Source of the DNA: Steromphala cineraria
Lineage: Eukaryota; Mollusca; Gastropoda; Trochida; Trochidae
DNA length: 64,000 nt
NCBI GenBank assembly: GCA_916613615.1
Contig: OU744728.1
Span: 33,750,450-33,814,449, forward strand
Direction of reading: 5' to 3'
Shown here in pieces: positions 22,855-34,100 of the stretch; the stretch's first letter is position 1, and each line of letters opens with the position of its first letter. Made by a program: the position numbers and the translations under genes. The notes under the pieces are model-generated. The model was given only the letters and a program-made list of their open reading frames with translations, was not told where the DNA came from and did not search any database.

Positions 22855-23600
22855 ACTGAAGCCTATGCCAGCTTGATGGTACACATTTAAGCCTAAACAA
22901 GCTTGACGGTACCCTCTGAAGCCTGAACAAGCTTGACAATACCCTCTGAAGCCTGAACAAGCTTGACGGTAACCTCTGAAGCCTAAACAAGCTTGATGGT
23001 ACCCTCTGAAGCCTGAACAAGCTTGATGGTACCCTTTTAAGGCCCAGCCAGCTTGATGGTACCCTCTGAAGCCTGAACAAGCTTGACAGTACCCTTTGAA
23101 GCCTGAACAAGCTTGACGATACCCTCTGAAGACTGAACAAGCTTGATGGTACCCTCTGAAGCCTGAACAAGCTTGACGATACCCTCTGAAGCCTGAACAA
23201 GCTTGATGGTACCTTCTGAAGCCTGAACAAGCTTGATGGTACCCTCTGAAGCCTGAACAAGCTTGACGGTACCTTCTGAAGCCTGAACAAGCTTGACGGT
23301 ACCTTCTGAAGCCTGAACAAGCTTGATGGTACCCTCTGAAGCCTGAACAAGCTTGACAGTACCCTCTGAAGCCTGAACAAGCTTGATGGTACCCTCTGAA
23401 GCCTGAACAAGCTTGACGGTACCTTCTGAAGCCTGAACAAGCTTGACGGTACCTTCTGAAGCCTGAACAAGCTTGATGGTACCCTCTGAAGCCTGAACAA
23501 GCTTGACAGTACCCTCTGAAGCCTGAACAAGTTTGACGGTACCCTCTGAAGCCTGAACAAGCTTGACAGTACCCTCTGAAGCCTCAGCAAGTTGGAAGCT
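22855..23600 (+). repeat. 30-bp tandem repeat, about 25 copies
   Basis: Unit GCCTGAACAAGCTTGACGGT plus ACCCTCTGAA. Each unit carries AAGCTT and usually GGTACC. On the minus strand (the sense of the nearby gene) it reads as a ten-residue repeat ASEGTVKLVQ over about 180 residues without a stop. It lies 1.4-2.1 kb past the smoothelin-like stop, so it is either 3' UTR or intergenic. Coding is possible but unsupported by any start, splice site or known domain. Confidence 0.9.
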
Positions 23601-24992
23601 CTCTTCAGGCTGGTACACCATTCCATTAGTCCTTTCAAGTAACATTCTGTTACTTAATTGCAACAAAATTTTAAAAAGTGACAATTGTTTAACTGCAAGG
23701 ACACAACATAAACATTTTGGCGAGACCAACGACAAAGGATTAATATCAAGATACATTACAAAGACAATGTCTATATTGCTGCACCCTGAGAGCAAGACTA
23801 CAAACATAAAGTTTCTATAATGAACTGGTAACAAAACACCTTTCAAATAGCACTCAAACACTTCTTACATAAGATGTGCTTACAACAAAACGAAGAAATA
23901 CAAAGATAATATCAATATAAAATTCATTGAATAAATGATAAATGATGTGGTACTTTTGAGTCTGAACTTAGTTTGCTATACATGTTGTTGATGCAGGACT
24001 ATAAGACTAGAGCGCTGCTATGAGGAGAGTAGGAGAGAGTTCATCATCATACCAAGTAGGTCACACAGCACTCGGAGGGCAAGGGAGGCATGCCTGGTGA
24101 GTAGTGCATGTAAACAGATACAAAACATCAACTTTCAGCTTTCCACATAATCTAACAGCACCAGAATTGTCTTTTGATCACAGATAAAATACAGGAATTA
24201 GTCTTGTATTCAACATCTAGCTGTTATACTTTGACACAACCATGTGAACGAGAACAAGAATATTCCCTATATTTATGGTAGGAGTGCCATGCAAGGCCAG
24301 AGAATGGTGCGCGGTCTAGGTAAGGGGAGGAGAAGCACACACTGACTCACAGCTAGCTGCATAGAGAAGAGGACAGACCTATCATGCACATGCTCCACAG
24401 CCACCCTTTGCATCTAAAACATGCTATCAATTCATATCACAATAAGGCACCAATCTAGTATCACAATTGACAGAGTAATATATTAAAATATATAAGATAA
24501 AAACAGGAAGACTTTGATTTTGTTGCTATGTATAAAACAAACCTCAACCAGCCTTGTGTTACTTTGTTACAGGTGAATGATAAAACAATTATTGAATGTT
24601 TGGGTAAATTTGGCAGCTTACAAAATCAAAACAATTTTTCTATATCATTTCTTGTCCATAGCACTCTAAACCTACATATGCTTATTTACAGTGAAACATA
24701 AGATTGTCATGTGACAGTCAACATCTAATAGACCAAAGAAAAAACTATAATCTTTAAAATTATTATGGCTTCATATCTCAATGGGGTAATGTTGAGCCTA
24801 CTTGCTCCTACATGACAAAGCATTTGCCAGCATTTGGACTCTCTCCCTGTCGTCACTAAGTGAAGAGAGCGTTGACATTTCCCTAAAGCTACACCACCTG
24901 CTGATGTGTGGTGGACCACTATTACTTAGGCTACTGTCCCAGTCAGCTATGTGGGAGAAGAGAAGAATGGAAGTAAGTCTGGTGAGTGAGAT
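23601..24992 (-). other. 3' UTR or 3' flank of the smoothelin-like gene
   Basis: No exon-like segment with both splice sites was recognised. Short open frames show no coding character. The 3' end of the transcript cannot be placed. Confidence 0.4.
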
Positions 24993-25137
24993 CTACTGCT
25001 CCTTGGCCTTGTTGGCGTCATGTTCACGCAGGTGGCGGTAGATACTCTGCACGTAGGTGAACACACATTTCCAGTCTGGGTTCTTCATCTTCACCATGTC
25101 GTCCGTGTCCAGCAGGGGCGCAATGTCAGCCATCTTC
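24993..25137 (-). CDS. Smoothelin-like exon 9 (CH domain end and stop)
   Basis: This 145-nt coding part follows acceptor TTTGTGCTGCAG. It encodes [20 protein letters not shown], then [20 protein letters not shown] and ANKAKEQ, followed by TAG at 24993-24995. LLDTxDMVxxxxPDWKCVxTYxQxxYRxL is the C-terminal half of the smoothelin CH domain. Only a short basic tail follows the domain. The 3' UTR lies at lower coordinates. Confidence 0.9.
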
Positions 25138-28100
25138 CTGCAGCACAAATACCTCTCATTAACACATGTATGTATACTCAGGTCCTGTCAATATCTGCAT
25201 TCATAGGACCATCAGGTAAACTGTACTAGATGTTAACATGCAAATACACTTCTTTTTTGATCGCACTGAGTTCAATGGATCATGAAAATGTGTAAACAAG
25301 AGTTTCAATAGTAATCAAAGTATCTTGTGACTTGAACATAAGGTCAAAGACCCAAAGTAACAAATGCCTGCATAATCCCCAAATGTTGACTGTGACCATA
25401 TTGAAGACATTGAGTGCCACAGTTCATGTGATATGGAGTAAACAAGAATTTCAAAAGTGGTCAAAGAGCCTTGGTGTCCTTGAAAATAAGGTCATGGTGA
25501 CCAAACATAAATGGTGTCTGCATAGTTTCATTATGTATGATATGACCCAATCTGAAGAGTTTAGGCATAATGGTTCATGAGTTTCAAAAGTGCCACAGTG
25601 ACCTTGTTTTGCCGATGTCTGCGTAATGCCAATATGAAGGCTACAACTGAATCCAAAGATCTTCAGTGCAACTGTTCATAAGATATCGGGCTAAAAAGAA
25701 CACAGAGATACGAACGCTCTCTCCTGAAGTCCCCTGTAATGTGTTGCAGATAGCCCGAAAAATGAATTGTTGTTTTAGCATTCATAACATACGATTTTGT
25801 AGAGATATCACTATCACCTTTGTTTAAAATATAAAATCTTTGCTCACAAAATTAATGAACCCCCTGTGAGTAGTCCAGTTAGCTTATTAACTTCATGGGC
25901 CACCAAAGCCATAAATTATAATCCTCGTTAGTCGAGAGTCTGTACACAAAGTTTCAGCTTTCAAGGCCTTGTGCTTCTGGAGAAGAAGTAAAAAATGCAC
26001 AAAGTTTACGGATGGACAGACCTCAGACACCATGTCATGCGTTGAGCCAATCGAGCATTACAGGCCTGAGACAATGTTCATTTGAACTGAATCATCAATA
26101 GACTATGCAATAGAAAGGACAGGATGACATTATGAATACCTTTTAGATTAAAGTAACAAAAAAATGACTCACTCTGCTGTGTCAAAAGCCAGGTCAAAAT
26201 TGTATCTCCTGTTCTTGGGATTAAGTGCATAGTAGTCGAAGGCATCCGGGAAGAAGTGATGGATGAGAGCACAGAATGCGATGCCATTGTTCCAACAGCT
26301 GGAGAAATTGGTGATTTCAATGTTCTGAAAATCATATCAAACACTGTGTGCATTGGGCATTACACTTTGGAAACTACACACACAGCATTGTATTGCAAAG
26401 GTAGATGATAACATACAGAGGATACATATACATGCAGCATTGGCTTAACAAATTATTTTTAACCGTTTGAACAAAGTCAATTCAGTAGCAAATTCAACAC
26501 AATATTATCAAACCAATATATCACTTAGAAAGGAAGATTAGGGCACACAATGTATAACCAATTAAAAGAACAAAATCATGGCATAAGTATAACTCACAAC
26601 AATTTCTAAAGTTGCCAAGATCCCTTGTTTATATACCGGTTAAGTTATAAATTAAAGGCACAATGTCAAAACATAGGTCATAGCCATGTACACCAATTTT
26701 GAGTTTTGAAATCGTATAAATTCTTTTGAAATGATTTTTGGCACATTGAACATGAGTATCATTCGTATACCTGTACACAAAGAACTCAATTCTCAATAAT
26801 TAATAAGTTGTTTACTAAATTTAAATCACTTCAATTGGACAAATATTGAAACTAACCACACTATTGCAACAAACATTGACATTTTCAATCATAAGGTAAC
26901 TTGTATGTTGACACCCAAGTACCATAGACAGTGGAACATAAGTAGAGTTTTCATTACACTGCTGCTGATTTTCCTATCTGACATTGCTAATTTTCCCCTG
27001 AAAACTTCTATTTTCATAAATGAACCACTTTGCTGGTAAAAAAAAAATATGGATGCTTAATTAAGTTCTTTGTGTACATAAACATATACTAATCAACATT
27101 GGTTAAAATCATCATTTTAACATTGAGGCATTGAGTTGAATAATGATAGAACTATGTTTCAAGGTTGTGGGCCATGTAGCCCTTAATGAGGACAGCAAGA
27201 ACACCCACACTACATTCAAGTGACAATGGCAGGATTTACATGGTGTCAGAAATGTTATCTCTACCCATGCCAATCTGTATGAGAAACCCTTTTCTGATTG
27301 TTCTGCATACTGCTCTGTTTTTGAAAGAGGAGCCCCAATCCTCCACAATTAAGTAACTACATCCACAACCAGAAAGGAGCCTTGAACCACATGGACACAA
27401 GAAGGGAGAGCAATTGGAAACACTTCACACAAAACATGCAAGGGTCAGGCAAGAAATTAAGAACCTCAAGCTCTTTATGACAGAACACAAGCAGAATCAT
27501 GCATACAGGAAACATGTACAGAAATGAAAGAATTTTAACATTGTTGTAAAACAGAAGAAGAGGTTGAAAGATTGATACAGAACAAAGAAAGACTTGACAT
27601 GACAAGATTTCCAGGGAGACAGACATGGAGTAAGAGGCATAAAGCAACTTTAAGTTCTGCAAACTGAACTACAAACCACCCCCTCCCCCCTTCCCCCCTC
27701 CCCCGGCCCACTAAGGTGGAGGAATAGTTGTGTAAACACTTGAGAAACATGACCAGTATCTATGTGTAGCTAGCAAGTGACATGCTTCTTCATGCAGCAA
27801 GCAAGCAAGCAGTCCAAGAGAGGCAAGCAGTGATGCAACAAGAGGACCAGCAGCATGACTGATGGACTGCTGGCTTCATGCAGGTCAGGTCAGCTACCTC
27901 ATACTCCGTGGTCTTGGATCGACACCAGTCTAGCAACATCTGCTTAATAGAACTAGGACTCCTGGCCATGCCACGACCCCTGCCAGCACTGCCAATAAGA
28001 CAGAAATACATGTGAGAACTAGCATGTTACACTGAGCCTTGAGTGAAGTAGTTTGGAGTGGAGTGAGTTGTTTGTCCCATGACCTGCAAGAGAGAGAGAG

Positions 28101-31100
28101 AGAGAAGTGGGCGGCCTGGCTGGTTGAGGGGCTGCAGTACCTGGTACTCCCTCGTGTTCTCCTTACAGAACGTCAGCACCTCCTGCTTGATGGCGATGGC
28201 GTTCCGCCGCACAGTGTTAGCAGCCTTCTTGGCCAGCGTCACTGTAACTAAGGCACTGCGGACAAACAAAACATGCACAGGCTTGGGATTCAACTATAAT
28301 TATGCCTTTAATTATGAAAAGTTTCATTATTGCATTTGCATTTATTTGCATGAAACATAGTAAAATTTCCTATTACTCAATCTAACAAAATCTTAGAAAG
28401 TCACTAAGATTACGATGCAATATCAAATTATTTTAAACTAAGTAAAGTTAGCACATTTCATCAGCATTCAGGTTTGTCATTAGAGAAAGCATTTACATTG
28501 TCAAAACGTGTAAACTCCAGTTGCTTTCCTTGAGTGTGAAGACCATTGCTGAAGAATTGAACTTAACTACGATTACCGTTATGTTAAAGTACAGCAGCAG
28601 GAAGGAAGCTGTTTCTACTTGTTACTGGTGGTTACCAAATTCCGCTGCAGCTGGTTGTCACTGTTATGGTAACCTAACTCCCTAAAGCTGCTACTATCAA
28701 AACTCTACAGCCGCTGCTACTGCTTGTCACTGGTGTCTTCTAAACTCTACAGCAGCTGCTACTGCTTGTCACTGGCGTCTTCTAAACTCTACAGCAGCTG
28801 CTACTGCTTGTCACTGGCGTCTTCTAAACTCTACAGCCGCTGCTACTGCTTGTCACTGGTGTCTTCTAAACTCTACAGCCGCTGCTACTGCTTGTCACTG
28901 GTGTCTTCTAAACTCTACAGCAGCTGCTACTGCTTGTCACTGGCGTCTTCTAAACTCTTCAGCAGCTGCTACTGCTTGTCACTGGCGTCTTCTAAACTCT
29001 ACAGCAGCTGCTACTGCTTGTCACTGGTGTCTTTTAAACTCTACAGCAGCTGCTACTGCTTGTCACTGGTGTCTTCTAAACTCTACAGCAGCTGCTACTG
29101 CTTGTCACTAGTGTCTTTTAAACTCTACAGCAGCTACCTTTGCTTGTAGCTGGTGTCTTTTAAACACAACTACAGTAGCTACTGCTTGTCACTGGTGACT
29201 CTCCAATTCTACTGCAGCTGACACTACTTGTCACAGGACCAGCAAAATCCCTATACCGTAGCTAGGTTCTTAGTATGCACCCTAGTCAAGCACTAGCTCA
29301 CTATAGATCTTTTCATTCTGCCTTACCTGCTTGGCAAGCTGGACAGATAGACAGACAAACAAAGTGTGTGAACCACTGCTACTATTGAACATGGCAATGT
29401 GTATATGGATTGAAGTATCATACTGACATCACAATGGTCACACTCAGTCTTAATGACCCCTGCACATTTGATGAATCCCCACAACAAATACTGGTCCAAG
29501 AGAGCTCAAACTTATCATGTAGCTGAACCATTGCTTTATAACAACATGCTCTTGAAAGTTGCAATTCTGTGCAGTAACCTTTCCAAATTAGTGGTTTTTC
29601 AATTCATTTTATTTTTCAAGGGCAGATAACTTCAAAACTTGACAGAAGAATTGCATGATTTTTGTATGAAGGTCTTTCAGATAAAAGAACAAAATAGTTT
29701 GTAAACACTTATTTCCTGATGCTATGAAGCTTTTTCTAGCTTGGTTTGGAAATCAAAAAATGTAATTACAGACATTAGTTTTATCAAAAAAACAAAATTT
29801 CATGGAAAAATAGCAAGGTATCAGCTTTTTCGGCCTTATGCTTCTGGAGAAAAAGATGAAAATGGCCCCTTTTGCCCTTATTGCCACATGGTCACTAAAG
29901 TTGTAAAATATGAGGAGCATGTACACAAGGTTTCAAATTTCTGGGCTTTATGCTATGGAGATGTAGATGAAAATAGTTTTAAGAGCGTGGCCCCTGTTGC
30001 CCTTATTAGGGAAGCCCAGGGTCACCAAAGCTATTAATCATGATCCTCACTAGTAAAGGAGTATACGTGTACACAAGGTTTCAGCTTTTGCGGATATTTA
30101 CCTCTGGAGATGAAGTATAAAACTACACAAAGTTTACGGACGGACGGATGGACAGATGGACACTATGCAATGCCACTAAACCACCGGGCCTTTCAGGCCT
30201 GATGGGATAAAAGTCAATCACGGTAATTGCTTTTTGTGGTACATATGGTATAAACATGCATTTCGATTAACTTACAACATAGTACAATGTAGTAGTAACA
30301 AGATACATTTTGATATCTACATTTTGGTAGAATTTATAACAAAAGATACTTGTTCTTTTTAAGAAGCATCACTCTTGGATTATAATTGAGGGTTTTGTTA
30401 AACAAAAAAAAGCAAAAACAAACGTATATGGGAAGATAACTTTGTTAGTAATTAATTTTTAAGTAGCAGGTTGACCAGGATTTAATACATTTTGAGTACC
30501 GGTAATTGCAAGTTGAGAAGGTGTTATTTTAATCAATATTGTATGTTTGTAAATGTCATTTTTAATTTAGTGTTAATTTGGTTTGATTACGTATTGTTTT
30601 GTTTTGAATAGGTTGTACTTTACAGTTACAGATTATCGTGTTTAGTACTCTGTCTCTGTTTTCAGGATATCCTAAACAAATGATACGTTCGGATAAATCA
30701 ATGTTAGCATGTCTCTATCCATTCCTAAAGTTTTTAACATATATTTTTGACAATTGGACAATCAAAGAAAAGACAACCGATGGTCTATTTTTCTTTTTCA
30801 CAAAAACTGCATTTACTTTCATCATTGAATTCCATCTTATGCCAAAGGTTCTTTATCAGGATAATTCCATGGAGAATGGAATATTGAAACCATCTTGTTT
30901 TGAGTTCAGATTTGAGACAAATGGCATCTTGTTTATTTGATTCTATTCAATTTAATAAATTTTACAATTCAAATCTTGTTCCCATTTTTTTCATTTTTTT
31001 GTTGTAAACTCAATGTTAATCATAAAATAAAATAAAATCATAATTTTTTTTAATCTCCTTATTTCTTTGTAGCCATACTCTAGATTTATAGAGTATTGGA

Positions 31101-34100
31101 TATATGGCATCTTGTTTTGTTTTTATGTTGATTTTTGCTTTGACTAAAAAATTATTTTATTGCCCTGATTATACCAGCATATTCAAGGAAGTTTGTTTTA
31201 CATTGGTACTCTTGAACTATATTCCCTTCACTATTGACTATGTCATCTATCAAATCTATAGCCACCTTTGACATTCTGGTATAGTAGTATAGTGGATAGT
31301 GTATTGACATGTTATTATTTTGAATGTTTTCAGTATTCATTAATGGTTGAGATAGGATATCAAATTGAGTTTTTTCAGTTTTCCCCATGCTTGTAAAACA
31401 TTTTTCCAAAATCCTTGGGGTACATACATTATGGTTGCTGCACTACATTGATAGAAATCTATATGTTCGGGATATGTTTATATTATATAATAGTGTTCTT
31501 AACTTGGAGTTGTTATATCATACTGGAAGAGTCTTTTCAGCGACCTTATCTTTTGCGAAATTGTTGTATTTCTTATATCCGGAGCTCTAATCTGATCCAA
31601 TGCTTAGCATCATTATCATTTATCCAAAAGTATGTACAAAGTGTAATAATCTCAATTGTAGTGATCAAAATATCTCCATATAAATGAGGTAATTTCCTTT
31701 ATCATATGGTCATGCATCTATAAAAATTATGCATTTGAATTATGCATGTTCTTTATATTTACCTAATATTTCAACCATAGTGCCGAATGAGCGAAAAAGT
31801 GAAAAATTATTCAACCAAAGACATTTTCTAAAATCTTTTAAAAATTTTACGGTCAAATTAATAGAGAAATAATGATACTAGTTCATATCTATTATATCAC
31901 ATTTAATTTTATCAGGTTTTCCTTTCCAAATACAATTAAAACACAGTTTTTAAGAAAGTTTGGTACATTTTCACTAGGATTTGGAAGAAGTGTAAATATA
32001 TTGTTTAATTTCGTTAGGATAAAAGGGCGGCTCTGTTAGAAGATTGTACATGATGCTCCTTGCTGCAGCTAAATGCATCAGGAGATTTTCATCAAAGTTG
32101 AGGAATGACATAATTATTTATGTACTGAATATTAAATATTTTCAGCTGAATCCTCTTATAATCGCTTGTGACTATATTTCAGGGGATTTTTATCTTGTGT
32201 AAATGAGAAGCTTATTTGGCCTACAAGTATAACTGTGGTGTGTGAAGCAGACAGACAGACAGACAGACAGGCAGACATGTTGCAGCTACATACTTGGGCT
32301 GGGCTGGACTGTTGGTTGCATCCAACTGTTTAAAGGCTGCCATGGCTCCTCGGGCGCCGCCAGGTTTAGCTGCAGAAACAAGGACAACATGGTACACTCC
32401 TCAACTCTAAGACTACCATCACTGTCTTCATTAGCCCTAGCCCAGTCTTTACTTACTAATAGTCACAAGATTACGATTATTAACTGACTGTCACTGAGAT
32501 GCAAATTGATGCAGAAACACATTGATAGATGGATCGATCCTACAACTTCACAAGCAGCAGATAGCTTCTTTACCAGTAAACAACTTTCATTTGCAAACAT
32601 CATTGTGGCCAAAAATAACAACATTTGACTAAACATGTCTGGAATAAATAAGAATTTTTACCCACGTAGTACTTTGTAAAGAGGTTTCATAACAATTTAT
32701 TCTGACAAATATGGGTCATAACACCTTTAAGTGATTTGATTGGCTAGTGGTGAACTTTGACATTGTCCGGACTACTTTATTCATTCATAAAACGAACGTG
32801 TTTTCATTCACAAATTTCGAATGGCACTGAGCGAGTCCGTAGTCATTCTTGAACCTTCAGTTTATCTTATGAATCTTACCTTCCTCGTAGATTAGAACAA
32901 AATCGGAGGACAAAACAAAAACAATAAGACATCTTACTGATATCTCAAGGGCCATTTATAAAAACATAAGGGTTCAAATTCAGCATAATTTTGCTCACTG
33001 AATTTCATGAATTTGCTCCGTGTCGATTCAAAATGACACAGAAAGGCATTGCTTGTTATCTATAGGATATAAAGACAACTGGATACTCTTCAGACAACAT
33101 TTTAACAAAACAAAGCGCGTTTCAACAATGACAATCATCTTAAACTTACTTTTAAGGCAGTTGTTTACATATAATGACGAAAAGATACAGGCAAATGGCG
33201 GCTGCCATGACCTGCCGTTGATCAAAGAAAGATAACTCTGACCTGTTCTCGCGCAGAGAGATTTTATTTTCATGTACGCTTTGTTCAAAACTTTAGTGCT
33301 TATTACTTGCATTTTACCAGACACAATGAATTAACGTAGGATAGAATTTAGAAATGTAAATATTTAACGTCATAATATTATAATCTTTCAGGTTTTGACG
33401 TGGTTGGATATTCATCCGCCGTTCCGTCTCTTTATAGGTACAATAAAAAGTTATTTTAAAAAGCAATAAATCGTCTGAAATGCAAGTTGGTAATAAATAG
33501 GATACATAACTCATTCCCCTTTCATATCAAGTTGATGTCCCTCGTGAAATAATTTTGTTTTGTCACTCACCAAGGCTCGTGACAAAGCAAAATTATTTCA
33601 CTTGGGACATAAACTTGATATGAAAGGGGAAGCTCGTTAGATATCCTATAACTAAGTGTTAATGATCCTCAGAAGGTTAGTATGTATGACGGGGAGACAT
33701 GCAGGATGAGCTAAAGCCTCAGCAAGGTGCCCTCTTCAGTTAGTAGTACAGTTCGTGTATCCCCAAGTGCTCAGCAAATCTCTCTACCTCCCCACGTTTC
33801 CGTCTTCTCCGACTTGTGATGGAGTCCGTCTCGACTGCTCCATGACTCGGTGGTGACCGCGATACGACCGCTGGTGCCAGGCGAGCCCACTGTCTTCAGA
33901 TGGTCCGACAACTTGCGAGCTGTCTCCTCTGACAGGGCAAACACAAAACATCTCAAACCACATCAAGCAAACAAACAAAACAATATCTACAAAACCAAAT
34001 GAATTACTATTCATGTTAACATGAGAAAGGAGAAGTGTCATGCAGATGAAATATTTAAGGAGAGAGAAGGCACATTAATGAAATATTTAAGGAGAGAGAA

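Noticed and set aside
22855..23600. CRISPR-like appearance of regularly spaced repeats
   Set aside because: Units are contiguous with no unique spacers; it is an ordinary eukaryotic minisatellite. The same applies to the 40- and 55-bp arrays.
28724..29149. 141-residue plus-strand frame of [14 protein letters not shown] repeats
   Set aside because: By-product of a 42-bp tandem repeat with a period divisible by three; antisense to the host gene intron.
30638..30940. 100-residue plus-strand frame
   Set aside because: The minus strand of the same stretch carries L1/Tx1-type C-terminal signatures ([20 protein letters not shown]), so the plus frame is a shadow.
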